The translations under genes were made by a program, and so were the position numbers. A stretch of DNA of 64,000 nt. It comes from Bradyrhizobium iriomotense. Lineage in GTDB: Bacteria > Pseudomonadota > Alphaproteobacteria > Rhizobiales > Xanthobacteraceae. Positions 36,101-51,100 of this stretch are shown one piece after another; position 1 is the first letter of the stretch; every line of letters begins with the position of its first letter. Location: the NCBI RefSeq assembly GCF_018130765.1, contig NZ_JAFCJZ010000033.1:1-64000 (forward strand), read 5' to 3'. The notes below the pieces were generated by a model. The model saw nothing but the letters and a program-made list of their open reading frames with translations. It was not told where the DNA came from and did not search any database.

Positions 36101-39100
36101 TCGGATTGAAGCGAAGCGCGTCGCCGGGATTGAACGGATGATAGTAGTCGGTCTCGGCGGTGCCCGTGAGCTCGAGCGTCGTCGGGTTCTGCATCTGCGT
36201 GAAGGACAGCTTCAACGCCTCGGCGCCCGACACTGCATCGTCGCCGGAACCGCCATGGATCCAGTCGCTGCCCAGGCCGCCGAAGATGATGTCGTCGTTG
36301 TGCCGTCGCGTCTTGCCATCGCTTGCGGCGCCGTTGTTCTTCGTGCTGACGACCGAGAAATCGTCGCGGGTTCCGTCGAAGCTCGGGTCCGAGCTGAACG
36401 GCGTCAGGTCGACGGTCTTCTTCAGGGCACCGCTCACATTGATCGTGTCGATCTGCATGTTTCCGGGCGTGAAGATAAACTCGTTGAGCGCGTTGCCATT
36501 GCTGTATTTCGGATCGGCATCGCTGGAGAGCAACGGGGCGATGCCGAATAGCGGCTCACCCACGCTGACCAGATAGTTCGCATTGGCCGCGTCGGCGCTC
36601 AGGCTGTTGCGGCTGGTGAAGATGCGGCCGTCGTCACCGATGATGCCGTCCGAGCCGGTGCCGCCGGAGATCCAGTCGTTACCGTAGCCACCGATCAAGT
36701 CGTCGTCCTGGCCCTCGCCGTACAGCCAGTCCTCGCCCTTGCCGGCGTAGATGAAGTCGTCACCGGACTCGCCATGCAACTCGTCGGAAGCGCCGATGTC
36801 GGATGGCTGGTGCACCGGATCGAAATCAACACCGCCCGGCGTATAGTCGAGCAGCCGGTCGACGCGCGGGATGATGCGAACGAAGCCCACCGCGCTGTTG
36901 TAGTTATCGTAGTTGAATGACAGGAAGCCATTGAGCGTCTGCACCGGGTTGCCAGCCTGCGTCATCGTGCCGGTGATGACGAGTGCGCCGACCGGTGGCG
37001 CAACCTGGCCCTTGATGCCAACCAGGCGGATGACGTCGCCATTGTCGCCGATGATCGAGTCGGAGTCGTTGGCATGGCCATTCGGCGTGGTTGCAATCAA
37101 CGCGTTGCCGTCGATCGCCGCATCGCCGATAGCATTGCGGGCGATACCGCGGCCCGAACCACCGAAGATCAGGTCGGAGCCGTCGGGCCGCTTGGCCGGC
37201 GTGTTGAGGCTGAACAGATCGGAGCTGCCGCCGATCAGGTCGTCCTGGTTCTGGTTGCCGAACAGGATATCGTTGTCGCCGCCGCCCTCGATGTAATCCT
37301 GCCCGTCGGATGCTCCATCGAATGACGGGCGCAGGAACAGGGCGTTGTTGGCATCGCGGAACGGGTTGCCGGCGATGTTGGCGGCAACGTTGAGAACGCC
37401 TACCCGCCCACCGATCGCGGTGGAGTAGCCGGCGGTGCCGTCACCATTGTCGATCAGCGTGTGAGAGACGTACTCGATCGAGCCGTCGCCCTGCGCGACG
37501 TCGTTGCCCATCTCGCCGAAGATCATGTCGTCGGCAGCGCCGCCGGCGATGTAGTCATTGCCGTACGAGCCGACGGGCGCCAGAACCGTGCTGTTGCCGT
37601 GGTCGAACAGGGTGATCAGGTAGTCGCCCCAGCTGCCATGGCCGCGCGGATCGGCCTGCGGCAGGCCGTTGGCGTAATCCAGGCCGGCGGCCAGGGTGTC
37701 GGTGCTCAAACCGGTGCTGTAGATCTGCGTACCGGAAAGCGTCTCGAAGCGCCCGTTGCGGAAGTCGCCGAGATGTGTCGTCCGGCTGAGCGCGACATTG
37801 TCGCCGAACAGCAGGTCGCGGCCGTTTTCGCCGTCGAGCGAGTCGTTACCCATCCCGCCGATCAGGATGTCTTCGCCGCCGTTACCGAAGATCGTGTCGT
37901 TACCGCCGTACTGCCGGGACTGGCTGACGATGGTCCGGGCCAATAGCGTGGTCTCGATGCGTTGCGGGGTCAGCGAAACCGGCTTTGTCGTATCGCGCCA
38001 GCCGGAGGTGGCCTGGTCGATGTCGCCGAGGTCGCCGAAGATCACGTCGTCGTAGTCGCCGAACGCATCGGTTGCGGTCGAACCCGGCGCGTCGCCGTAG
38101 ATCAGGTCGTTGCCGCCGTCGGTGACGTTGTCGAGCACCGTGGTCCCGGTGTTGCCGGCCGTCTGTGCGACGTTGAGGACGCGCGTGATGACGTCGACGT
38201 TGAAGCCGGAATCGCCGTAGATATGGTCAACACCGCGCTGGCCGATGATCGTGTCGTTGCCCGACCCGCCGGCGAGATGATCGCCGGCCTGGCTGCCGAT
38301 GATCGTATCGTCGCCCTTGCCGCCGTAGGCCGTGATACCGACCGTCGGCAATTGCCCGGCCGGAACGTCGCCGAACAGGTTGTGCGCGTCGATGACGTCG
38401 TTGCCCGCATACCTGTACTCGTTGGCCAGCGGGAACACGTAGAAATCGGCATTCTGGCCGAGCCGGTTGCGCTCGACGATCGTGCGCGTGAGCGGCGGCG
38501 TCGAATTGCCGTTGTTGGTCAGCGTCAGGAAGGCGGGCTTCAGGTCGAACATGAACAGCGTATCGACCTTCGTCCCCTGCCCGGAGATGATCGCCTGCTC
38601 CGGACCTTCCTCGATGACGCTGTTGGACACCTTCAGCGTCAGCTCAGTGGCCGTCAGATGATCGATCTGGAAGACGCGCTTGTTCCCGGGATCTCCGGGC
38701 GAGCCTGGTTTGTCCGGCGTGCCGTAGACAGCGATGTTCATGCCGGCCTTGAACCCGTCGGTGATCCAGCTGCCGCCATCGGACCTCGTGATGGTGTCGC
38801 CGGACGCGTGCTGAGCAAACGTCACGAGATACTGCGAGCCCGCGATTGCGACAGCGCCGACGTCGGCTGCGATCCGTGCGCTTTCCGTGATCGTTGGTGC
38901 TCCCGGATCCGCCAGCGTCGTCGGAATGACGCTGTTCTTGACCTCGAGGGTCAAGGTGTTCGCAGTGACGTCCACGAGTGTGAAGTTGACGTTGTTGTAG
39001 GTGGTGAGCGAGACCGAGATGGTCTGGCCCTTTGCAAAGCCTTCGGTCAGCCAGTTGCCGCCGTCGAACCGTGTGATGGTATCGCCGGTATTGGAACGGG

Positions 39101-42100
39101 CAAACGCGACCTGGTAGGAGCCGCCGATGGCGATCAGGCCCTCCGGCACGAAACCCGGATCGAACAGGCCCTGCCCCGGCTGCAGCTTGATCGTGCCGCT
39201 GTTCCACTCCTTGATCGTGTGGTTGCCATTCGCGAAGGTCGTGAAGGCGGGCGTCAGATCGCTCAGGATCAGGGTGTTGTAGACCAGCGGATGAGCCGGA
39301 TCGGTTCTGGTGAGTGTCTTCACGTTGCCGACCGGCGTGCCGTCGATCGTAATGAGGCCGTCGACCAGGAAGCGGGTCAGATCGGTGCTGCCGTTCCAGT
39401 CGCCGGTCGTGCGCTTGATGACGCCGAACGTGCCTTCCAGCGTCGTAAACGTCGAGAATTCGAGGCCCAGGCCGGCGAACTCGGGATTGGCCTGGCCGAG
39501 GGACGGCGTCGCCATGGTGAACGACACGTTGTCCATGTGCGGCTGCGGCTTGTTGCTGAACTTGCCAAGGGAGGAGGATTTGTCCGCCTTGCCGTTGTAC
39601 CAGATGCCGTCCTGCGTGGTGTCGCCGTAGACGACCAGGGGCGCATCGACATTGACCGTCATCGGGGCCGCGAAGGTGGGGAGCCCGACCGCGCCCTTGA
39701 CCAGCAGCGTATCGCCGGCAACGGCGCTGGTGGCAAAACCCGTCACCAGGAAATTGCCGCTGATCCCGATCGTCACCGGCTCGGTTCCGACCGTCGGCAC
39801 CACCGTGTTGACCGCCGTCAGCGTCAACGTTTTCCCATCACTACTCACGCTCTTGATCGTGAAGTTGCCGTTGTTGGTGAGATTGCCATTGGTGCTGGTC
39901 GTGCCCGAAAGCACGATCGTCTCGCCGGCCATGAAGCCGTCGGATGTCCAGTTGCCGGTGCTGCGTGTGATCGTGTCACCGCCCGCATTGCGCGCGAATG
40001 TGACGCCGGCGTACGACCACTCACCGGTAATGGTGATCTGTTGGCCGACCGCGAACGCGCTGTCGCCCAGATGGTCCGATGCCCAACCATGACCATCCGA
40101 CCGCGTGATGCGGTTGGTCGTTCCTTGCGGATCGCCAGGCAGCGCCGCCGCGACCGTGTTGGTGCCGTTGATGTATTCCGTCGTGCCGTTGACGTTGATT
40201 GTATCGCCGCCGATGCGGACGATCGCAACCGTCTGAATCGCCTGGACTGCCGACAGCGCCGTCAGATCACCGCCCGTGAGCCTCAGCTTCGTGCTGGTGG
40301 GATCGTCGGTCACGAACCACACGCCCGGCTGTCCGTTGATGGCGACCGCCTGGCCCTTGGCGAAGCCGTCGGCAATCCAGCTGCCGCTACTGCGCGTCAG
40401 CGCCTTCGCCGCGACGGTAAACGGTCCGGACACCACGTTCCGGCTGGTCACGGCCACGGTGCCGAGAAGACCGGTCGCGGGAGTCAGCGTGGTGTTGCCG
40501 AGAAGCAAGGCACTGCCGAAGCCGGTGCCGGACGGCGTGCTGGCGTTGTCGAAGCCAAGGACCGTGGCGTTCCCGACATTGCCGTTGGACAGCGAGAACG
40601 ACACCTGCTGGCCGGCTGCGAAGCCGAGATTGTCCCAGGACAGGCCGTCGCGACGGATGATGCGGTCCGCCTGAACGTCAAAGTTGCTGGTCACCTGCAG
40701 CCAGTCGGTCACCGAGATCGTCCCGGTGGCGTTGGCCAGAAGCGTCAGCGCGGGCGCCCCGTTGGCGCCGAGCAGAACCAGGATGCTGCCGGGCTTGAGA
40801 TCCTGATCGAGGATCGCGGTGATCGTGTAGGAACCGGTGACGGAGCCGCCGACCGTGTCGATGCTCAGCATGACTTGCTGGCCCACGGCGAAGCCGGCGT
40901 CCACCCACGAGCGGCCGTCCGTGCGTTCGAGCGTGCCGGTCTTGCCGCCGAGGCTCGGCGTGATGTTGAAGGCGTTGCTGGGGGCAATGCCGGCCGTCAT
41001 CTGGATCGGCGCATTGCCGCCACCGTGCACGGTGGTGAGGCCGCCGTGCTCGGAGACGAGGCCGATCGTGCCGTCGGCATTGTGATCCGGGCCCGGGATC
41101 AGCGTGCTGTTGATGTCCAGCCGGTCGTTGCCGGCGCCGAGGAAGATGTTCACCGACTCGATCGTCGAGTGGCTTGCGTCGGTGCTGAACTCATGGGTGT
41201 CCGGATCGACGACGATCGATCCGTAGCTGATGCCGCCCGGATACTTGACAGACTCGCCGAACGGCGCCGGCGCACCCGCCAGCAACTTGCTGAAATCGAG
41301 GGTGCCGCCCATCTCGAAGCCCGTCAGGGCCGTCGAGGTCAGCGTGCCCGTATCGTTGGCGACCGTGCCGTCGTTGTAGATGTTGAGCACGTCGATCGAC
41401 TGGGTCTCCGGCGGCTGCGGCGGGATGTTGAAGAGCGGGCCATTGGCCTCGCCCGGCAGCAGCACGGCCTGCACCAGCGAGCGGTCGGCCGCGGTGGTGC
41501 CACCTTCAACCGCCAGCGGGCCACGGATGCCGTCGAGCCGGTGCGCGACCTTCGGGAACGCGCGGAAATTCTCGTGGCCCGGCTGGATGTCGAACCATGG
41601 GTCGGCGATCAGCTGAACCGTAACCTGCTGATACCAGTTACCGGTATCCGGATAGTTGATGTCGGGTTTGGGCGTGGGCGGCGTATAGGTCACGCGCGCG
41701 GCCATCTGGATGACCGTCACCGTAACGTTATTGCCGTTGCCACCGAGCGACCCGCTGTAGAGGCCCGACGCGGGGTGGTCGGTCAGCACCAGCATATCGA
41801 GCTTGTCCGGCGTCGTGCCGGTGATGAGATCGATCTTCTCGATCTTGTCGCCGCCGATGCCCTTGATCTTGATCAGCTGGCCCTCGAAGAAACCGCTGTC
41901 GAGCCAGCTCGTGCCGTCCCTGCGGACCAGCACGTCCAGCATCTTCCTGATGCTGACGTTCTGGTACGACGCGTCCGCGGCCGGGCTTCCACTCAGCGTC
42001 AGCTGCGTGTCGCTCACCCCGGTCACTGTGAGCGCCGTTCCCAGGGCACTCTGGTCCGCCTGGAGGATGGTGATCACCTGCCCGATGGCAAAATTGTCGT

Positions 42101-45100
42101 TCTTGAAGCTGCCGACATCGTTCCTCGTGATCACGTTGCCGGACACGCTGATGTTGCCGGTGAAGAGCTGGAACGGCACGTTCGTGATGCTGTAGTCGAC
42201 GTTTCCGGTGTACCGGCCGCGTTCGACGACCATGTCGATCGCCACGGTCTTGTTGTCGTCGGTATCGAACGTACCAAACGCCGTCGGCAGGGCCGAGCCA
42301 CCGGCATCCGTGAGGCGGATGGTGCTCGCTGTGACGCCGTCGTTCGCGGAGTCGATCGTGTAGAAACCGCCGGGCAGATTGATGTCGCCGTTGTCGACAC
42401 CGGCCACGCCGGTTCCCTCGATGCGGATGCGCTGGCCCGGCAGGAATCCGTCGCCGATGAAGCTGCCGGTCTCCGAACCGCTGGCGCGCGTGATGATGAC
42501 CGTGTGCGCATCGACAAAGGTCACGGTGATGTGGCCGGTGAAGAGCTGCACGGGCTGGAGCCCGCCCGTTTCCTGCAGACTGACCCGCCCGCCGGTCACG
42601 AGGTCGGTCTGTCCATCCGTCACCACGTCGACGTTGACGTCGGACTTCGGCGGACTCTGCAGGCGCATCGTGTAGCTATCGCCCGGCCCCGGCCCATCCG
42701 AGGTCGTACCGGCCGTGACCAGCGTCCGACCGCCGCTCTCGAGCAGGAACACGCCCGCCGTCTCGTCGTCCAGCACCTTGGCATAGATCGGCGTATCGCT
42801 GCTGAACGCGGCGTTCTTGTATGCCGTGTTCGTCGTCGATACGAGGCCATCCAGGTTAACGGTGCTCAGGAAGACACCGCCGGTGAAGGTCGGCACCACG
42901 TTGGCCAGAGTCTTCAACGTCAGCGTCGTCTCGGTCGCAGCCGTAATGAGATAGACGCCAGCGTTCGGACCACCCGTAATGGTGATCTTGTGACCGACCG
43001 AGTAGCCGTCGGTCAGCCAGTTGGCGCCGAGGTCCGCGGGATCCTGGCGGCTCACCGTTGCGCCGGCGAAGGTGAGATTCAACGACTGATCAACGTAGAT
43101 CGAGTGAACGATCGTCGTATTGTGCGGGTCCTGGACCTCGCCGTCGTTCACGGCTGAGGCGACAATGATGACCGGGCTGTTCCAATTGCTCGAATCGAAT
43201 GTGAGGTAATAGACACCCGAACGAATCCCGGACTGGTCCAGTCCGACGCCGAACCGCGAGTCGGATGAGCTCAGCGTCATCCGGCTGTCCTGCGGCTTCA
43301 GCGCAATGGTGACCGAGTCACCGACGGGCTGGTTCTCGAGCTCGACGGCATAGAGGTCGGTCACCTTGGTCGTGTCGTCACCTTCTAGGACGATCGTGTT
43401 GTTGTCGCTCGGATGGTTGAGATACTTCGCCGGATAATTCGCCGGGTCCGTCGTCGTCGGATCCAGTTGCGTGATCAGGATTCCCGGCTGGTCGTTGTCG
43501 TGAATCGTCACTTCGACGTTGCGCACGATGGCATGGTTGAAGGAGGCATCGTCGCTCAGGACGCTGTGGCTGGTCACCACCGTCCGCACGCCCTCCGGCC
43601 GGTGGTCGTCGACCGCCATCAGGTGGACCAGATGCTCGTGCGCCTTGTCCCAATTGGTGTCGTCGAACACCAGCACGATGGACCGCGCCGGGACGTGGAT
43701 GAGGGTTCCGTTGAGGTAGATGTCGCGGTCGTAGTTCGCCGCCGCAATCGCTCCGACCTTCGAATCGTCCTCCGCCAGAAGCATGCTGTCGCCCGGCGGC
43801 AGGCCGTTCGCGTCGAGAGGAACCAGGCCATTGCCGAGCTCGTCCAGGATGTCGCCCGAATGCAGCAGCCCGTCCTTCACATGCTCTTCCTCCGGCGGCA
43901 TCGCCGCCGAGATGGTGACGTAGACGTGGGTGCCGTGGACCGGGGCGTGCTGCAGATAGACGCCATAGACGTCCTGCGTGCCGCTCTCGCTGATATCGGT
44001 GAAACCGCGGCTCGCATCGCCAGCCACTTCCTCGTCGATGATCACCTGCCCCTGGTTGGGCCGTGCGACGCTGAGATCGATGCCGTCGGCAACGATACCG
44101 TCATAGGCCGAGTCATCCGAGGTGACCCGGTTGTTCACCATTCCGCTGGTGCCTTCGATATCGCGTGACACCACCGGGCCGGTGACGTCACCCGCAACGT
44201 TCAGCGTGTCGTTGCCGAGGCCGCCGATGACCCGCGTCGCCACGCCCGGCTGCGTGCTCAGCACGTCGATAATATCGTCTCCCTCCAACGCATCGACCTC
44301 GAGAACCTCGATGTTCTGGTAGGTCACCGTCAGGCCGGCTCCGAAGATGCCCTTTTCAGTGACGACGATGTGGTCGGCAAACTCGGTGCCGAGGATCACC
44401 AGCTTGTCGAAGCCGTTGCCGCCATCGACCGACACCGGCGCATTGATGTTGTATTCGACCTGATTGGCACCGGCGCCCGTCCGAATGGCGGTTTCGGCCG
44501 CCGTCGAGAAGCCCCTGGTGAGCTTCGGCTTCGCGATCTCCTGGACCGGATCGACCCAAACGATGTCGCCCGTGACCGGATTGGTCTCGGCCAACGCGAA
44601 GGCCCGGACCGTGAAGAGGTCGTTGCCATCGTCGCCTTCGAGCCGCAACGGCGATTGGTTGCTGTAGACGGTGAACGTGTCGTCGCCCGTGCCGCCCTCG
44701 GCCACCAGCGGCGAGGTCGCTCCTGCAGAGAGCCAGCCGCGCGTCGTGGCGACGGTCCCATAGATGCTCTGGGGTGTCAGCGAATTGACCAGCTGCGGGA
44801 ACTGATCGTAAGGCGTCACGACCGAGCCGCCGAAGGTGTTGCCTAGCGGCGCCGGCGAATGGGTGCTGCCGTCACGCTGATAGCCGTAGATCTGGCCGAT
44901 CTGGAACGAGTCGTTGTCGGCCCCGCCGTCGAGCGTCGTGATCGCGGCGTTGTCGTCCACGGCAAAGTAGTCATTGCCCCCCTGACCGAACACCATCAGG
45001 TTGCCGTTGATCGAGCTGTCGTAATTGATGCGCTGGACGCTTTGCAGCCGGACGTTCGGATCGTTGTTGGGATCCGAAACCTGTGCCTGCGCGAGGTTGT

Positions 45101-48100
45101 TCACATGCAACAGCGCCACGAATGCCGAATCGTCGGCATAGAGCACCGGCCGGTTCGCCGTCTCCTGGGCGATGCCGGTGGTCCGGCGCAGCAGGAACAC
45201 GTCGTCGAAGCCCTTGTCGGCTCCGCGATAGGTCGCGTTCGGATCATTGGCCGCGTTGTCGTCGCGGCCATACACGGTCAGGCTGTCAACACCGTCGGCG
45301 GCCGCACCGGTATCGAGCACGTTGACCACATAATTCCGGACGTCGCCGTGCGTACCGGTGGTGTTGATGACGTAGGTATCGGACGCCGACTGGCCGTCCA
45401 GCGTCAGCGTGTCGCCCGTTTCGACGCCGGTCTGCGTCTCCTGGGTGATGACCATCGACTGCAGCTGGTTGACGATGAAGAAGTCCTCGCTGTCGCCTGC
45501 CGGGGCCACCTTGTTGTTCTTGACCTTTGCGGAGACGGATTCGGCCCTGACAAAGTTCACGGCCGAGAGCGTCAGAACGGTCGCCGTCACGTTCAGAACC
45601 GTGAAGCTGCGGTTGTTGGGATCGTCCGCCAGCCCGGTATCAACCGTGACGATGTCGCCGATCGCGAAGCCGTTCCACGTCCCCGCCGCTGCCGTGATCG
45701 TGTCACCGCCCGCATTGCGCGCAAAAGCCATGGTGGCGGTGACATTGATCACCTGCGTCGGCGTGTTGCTGCCGAACGCGCGGGTCTTGCCGCCCGAGTA
45801 GCTCGACATCGAGCCGGCATTGCCGATACCGAGGCCCGTCGTGAACCCGCCATCGGGGATGACCTGGGCGGTGCCGCCCGGAATCGTCGATGTGCCCGTT
45901 CCGCTGAGCCCGCCGAGGAACGTCTCGTCGAAGAATATCTGATCCGTATCGGCGTTGCCGAAGATGCGGGTCAGATAGCCGCTGGCAGTCGCGCCATGCG
46001 CGATCACGCCCTGCAGGTGCATCACCGTACCGAATTTCGGCGTGTCGTCCGGCGAGACGGTGTCGGTCCGGGCGATATTGCTCGAGAGCTCGTTCACGCG
46101 ACGGAAGTCGCCGTAGATATCGATATTCTGGCTGGCCAGGATCTGGGAGTTCACCTCCGTGGTCACATTGTCGGCGACGCGCAGCAAGATCGAACCGTTA
46201 GGGGTGTTGATCAGGCCGTGGACCAACGTCTCGGGCGCGTTCTCGAGGAACAGGACCGCCCCCGTATTCAGCAGATGCAGATCCTCGCCTTGCGCGGCAC
46301 TCTCGCGCACGGTGAAGCGAATATTGCCGCCGACCGCATCGCCGCCGGCAATGCCGAGCGCCTGCAACAGCACCACTTCGGCATTGTTGTCGTAGGGCGA
46401 TGCCGTCGTGGGCAGCGCTTCGCTCAAATAGATGCTGCCGGTCGCGCGGGCGCCGATCGTGCCATAGGCGTAGGCCTGGGAATCGATCTCCAGGTCGTTG
46501 CCGCCGCTGGTATTGCCGATATTTCCACCCCTGGCGAACAGATCAATCGTGTTGCCGATGACGGAGGCCGTGTCGTCACCGACGCCGTCAGCGCGCGCAT
46601 CGACGATGGAGCCCCTGGTTGTCGCCAGCGAGACGTCGCCCTGGGTGTTGACGAGGTCGACTTCAAGATCATCCACCTCGTTCGCGATGGTACCGATCCA
46701 GTGCTGCGACTCGGCCCCACGCTGCACCTCCGTGATGAAGATGCCGCTCGTGCTGCCGACCGAAGCCGCCGTATCGATCGCGTCGAGGACGCCGAGGGCG
46801 GAGCCGACGCCATAGAGCGCATCGACATTGATCTCGATGAAGTTGTCCGGTGTGCCGATGCCGCCGAAGCCCGACTTGTCGGCACTGGTCGAGGTGATGC
46901 CGTTGTCGCCCGCGATCAACGTGATGTTGACGCCGGTCACGTCGGCTTCGCCCGCGGTTCCGTCGTTCAGCGCATCGATGATCCGGGCCGGTGAATGCAG
47001 GGTCACGTCGTTTGCGGTCGACATGATGCGGCCAACGCGCAGGTCGCCGGTCTTCTCGGCCAAATCGATCCAGCCATTCGTCAGGACGTCGACGTGGTAG
47101 CTGTCGCTCGGACCAGGCGTCGCGGACCCCGTGATGTCGGTGATCGCCTTGACGTTGATGATCTTGGGGCTCGTCGCAGTCGGCTCGGCATGGGCGATGA
47201 TGATGTTGTGAGCCGAGATGATGCCGGGACGATAGAGGTGGCCGGTCGAATCCAGCGCCCGGATGTCGTACGTGCTGTCGATATGCACGCCACCGGTTCC
47301 GAATGCGCCCACATCCTGCTGCAGCGCACCACCCTGGTCGGGCGTGAACTTGTTGAAATAATCCTTGGTGTTCGCCGGCTCGCGGTCGATCACGTGCACT
47401 CCGCCGACCGTGCCGACGGTCGTATCCTGGACGCTTCCCCAAATCCGCAGATTGGCGTCGCCCGCGGTATTCACCGCATCGATGACGACCGAGTACGGGG
47501 TATTTCCGTCGCGCAGCCGGCCCTTAACGTCGAGCCAGGCGAAGCCTTCGGTCGTGCCGTTGCCCTTGGCCACGGCCGTGAAGCGCTGCGCCGGTGTGAG
47601 AGAATGGAGGTCGGTCGCCGTTGCAGTCGGGGTGATCTCGATCGCGGTCGTCGGGCTCGATACCTCGGCCAGCTGGACCCGCAGGGAATCAACCGCGATG
47701 ATGTAGTAATAGTTGCCCGATGTCAGACCGCCGAGCGCTGTGCCGGAGGCGACATATTTCACGAGCTCGCCATCGAAGAACTGGTTGAGCCCCAGCACGA
47801 TCGAGTGATCGCCGCCACTGACGTTTCCGCTCACGAAGTCGGTCGCAGCCGGAACATTCGCGCTGTCGACCACATCGATGTTGACCCGATGCTGCGACGG
47901 GGAGACAGGATCAGCGAAGTTCACAATGCCGGGGTTCTGGCCAATGTTCCCCTGCCGCGCCTCGATGTCGAGAATATTGGTCCGGATCAGCGAAGCTGGA
48001 TCCGCGTCACCGTCTGCCCGGCTCGCGCTGGACAGGATGTCTCCATGGACGTTGATGACGCGCGTGGTACCGATCGGATTGTCGATGACGCCGCTGAGCG

Positions 48101-51100
48101 TAATGTTCGGCGGGTCCGTGTTGGTATTCTCGATGTCGATCAGCGTGGGGCTGACGTCGCGCTTGAGCTTGAAGGTCAGGCCGCGCGAACCCGTGTTGGA
48201 GATGTCGACCAGCGGCTTGTCGGCCGGGTCGACATCCAGGACCTTGATGTCCTGCACATTCATGTCCAGCTTGGACTTGTTGATCAGCAGAACGTGGTGA
48301 TAGTTGTCGCGGAATTCCCAGGTGCCGCCCGAGCCGTTGATGTGCTCTGCCGCCGCGAAGTAGACGTCGCCTGGATCGTTGTTGATGATGTTGTGAACGT
48401 TGATGAAGCTGCCGATGTCGACGTCGACGTTGACCTGGCGCTCGATCGCTCCGTTCTCTCCGACGATCAGGACGGGGGACTGCCCCGAGTAGATCACGAC
48501 ATTGGAATCGAACTCGATCGTCGGCTTCACCTCGAACGACGTATGAGGACTGCCGGACAGGCTGAAGCCGAGTGCACGGACGTGATCCGGGTTCTCGCTG
48601 ATGATGGCCATGGCGCCCGGACCGCTCTGCGGCTGGTTCGTCATGTCGATGTCGAATGCGAGCCGCGGCGTGGACGGGTGCACGGACGGCAGCAGCACCG
48701 GATCGCCGTCGACGCGCGGAGTCGCGGTGATGAGCGCGTTCGATGCGCTGTTGACGTCCGAATAGAGATGGGTCGTGTTGCTGGAGCTCGAATCGACGCC
48801 ACCGAAGAGCCCTGTCGCGCTCGAGTTGGCGCGCGCCTTGGTAAAGATGGCATTGTAGGATGTCCGGAAATCGACGCCCTCCCATCCCGTGATGGTCGCA
48901 AATCCGTTCACCTTGATGTTGAGCGGAATCTGGACGTCGACCGTGGACGACGCGGTTCCGACCGCAACCAGGCCGCCGCCATCGCCTTCGCTGACCGCAA
49001 CAACTGACATCAAAGGCTGGTTCCCGGTCGCTCTCGCATCGCCATCGCTGGCGGACAGCACCACGATCCTGCCTTCGAGCTTGGCGGCGGTGCCGACCTC
49101 CACGTTGGTATTGCCGCTCAGCGTGGCTTCGGCACTTGCATTGGCGTCGCCGCCGAGTCCAACGCCGGTCGCATCCGTATTGGCGCTCTGATCGTTCCGC
49201 AACTCAGCCGCAACGATCAGATTGCCGCCGGCGAGAATCGCCGCGTTGTTGTTGATGGTTGCGAGCGTATCGACCGCAATCTTGGAGTGAGTATGACCAA
49301 TGGCGACGCCGACGAATCCCCCAGTGATCACGTGAGCGGCCGCCTGGGCCTTATTCTGCGTCAGCGCGAGCACTGACACGCCGCCGGTCGCCTCGATGCG
49401 CGTACCATCGCTCACATAGGCAAGGGTCTTGTGGTTCGGACCGTTCTGGTTGGCATCCGCGGTCGGAATGCCGAGGCCGACGAAGCCGCCGCCCTCGTCT
49501 TCTGCGTTCGACGTCGCATTTGTGGTCGACTGGGCCTTGATGACCACATCACCGCCCGCCGAGACGAGATCAGCTGTGATGTATGCCTCGACGTCAGGAT
49601 TGTCGTTGACGACTGCGTGGGTGATGTTCGCACCGAGCAGGACGCCACCTCCCGAGCCCGTTGCTACCGCAGAGGAGACGCCGTCTCCGGTCGGCGGGGA
49701 AATGACATTGAGCGGCGTACCCCCCGGTCCGGTCAGCGTGACCGTCACCGCAGGGCCACTCTTGAGATTGACGCGCAGCTGTTGCAGACCGGAGCCGGCC
49801 GCCTTGATGTCAACGGCTTCCGCTCCGATCGTGTGATTTCCGGTCGCTCCGGGAGCCGACAGGGTCAGCGCCGCATCGCTCAGATCGGCCTTGAGATGCA
49901 GCCTGAACTGGTTGTCGTTCAGCTTCTCGACATAGAACTGCTTGCCGTCTGCGTTGTTTCCGTCCGCCGTCATCGGCAGATCCGACTTCTTCACCAAGCT
50001 GTGCGTGACCGCTTTGAGACCAGCAAAATCGGTGTTGGTCTGATCTTTTGTTCCGGGATTTAGCCCGATCACGACCTTCGCCGCGGTCGTGTCGTTGCTA
50101 ACCGTGTTTGATTCCGTGAGAGTGAGCGTCGAGCCGCCAGAGCCGCTGCTGATGTGGACGGTGCGGTTGTTGCTGCCAAGGTTGGTACCGCTGATGACCA
50201 ACGTCTGGCCATCCTTGAAGCCGAAGTCCGACCAGTTATGGCCATCGGTCCGCGTGATCGTGTCGCCGGTGCCGTGCTTCGTGAAGGTGATATTTCCCAT
50301 TCCGAGCGAGGAATCGTCGCCGAGCTGGATCGAGCTGCTGTTCGGTCCGCTGACGGTCACAACCTTGTAGTCGGCACCGTCGGTCAAACCGTCGATCACC
50401 TTCGTGGGCGGTGAACCGCCGGTCGCGCTGTAACGGACGGTGTCACCCGACACGAAGCCCCAGCTGGCGGCATTGCCGTTGGCGTCGACGTACTGGATGT
50501 TGTTGTTGTCGACGTTGTTGTACGTCTTGCTGCCGCTGTTGAAGATCGCGGAATTGGGATCCACGTCCACCTGCACGCTGACGAAGGTATGCGCCGCCGG
50601 CGCATGATACGTGACGGCTTCGCCGTTGAAGAACTGGTGGTTTGTCAGGTCGATCGTCTGACTGGACGCAGGCGGCGTGAAGTTCTCCTGGACATAGCTT
50701 CCACCCGGCTCCCGCAGCTTGATGTGGACCTGGTCCAGCGGATTGGGAATGTAGACGCTGTAGATGTGGCCCGGCGTCAAGCCGTCTATCACCACGCCTC
50801 CGGCGGGTTCGTATTCGATCAGGTCGCCGTTGTTCAAATTCACTGCCGACGGCAGCGTGATGATGTCCGTCGTCGGATCGACCTTTGCGCCATCGAAGAC
50901 ATCGCCAAACGCAAGGTGATTATCGTCGATCCTGATCACGGTCTTGATGATGATGTCGTTGTTGTTGTTGTCCTTGCCGTTGACGGTGAGACCGTCGATC
51001 CCGGCGTTGCTCGGCAGCACGACCGTCGATCCGGTCTGCAGTCCGTGATTGGTCACCTCGACCGAATTATTGAGCGGATTGGCGAGGTCGTCCGATGTCT

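Noticed and set aside
33807..36551. 914-codon open frame on the plus strand
   Set aside because: Shadow of the RTX and LamG-like region of the giant gene; no independent features.
37962..43157. 1731-codon open frame on the plus strand inside the giant gene
   Set aside because: Antisense shadow of GC3-biased coding DNA; the translation is Arg/Val/Asp-rich, has no signal or domain, and mirrors the repeats on the other strand.
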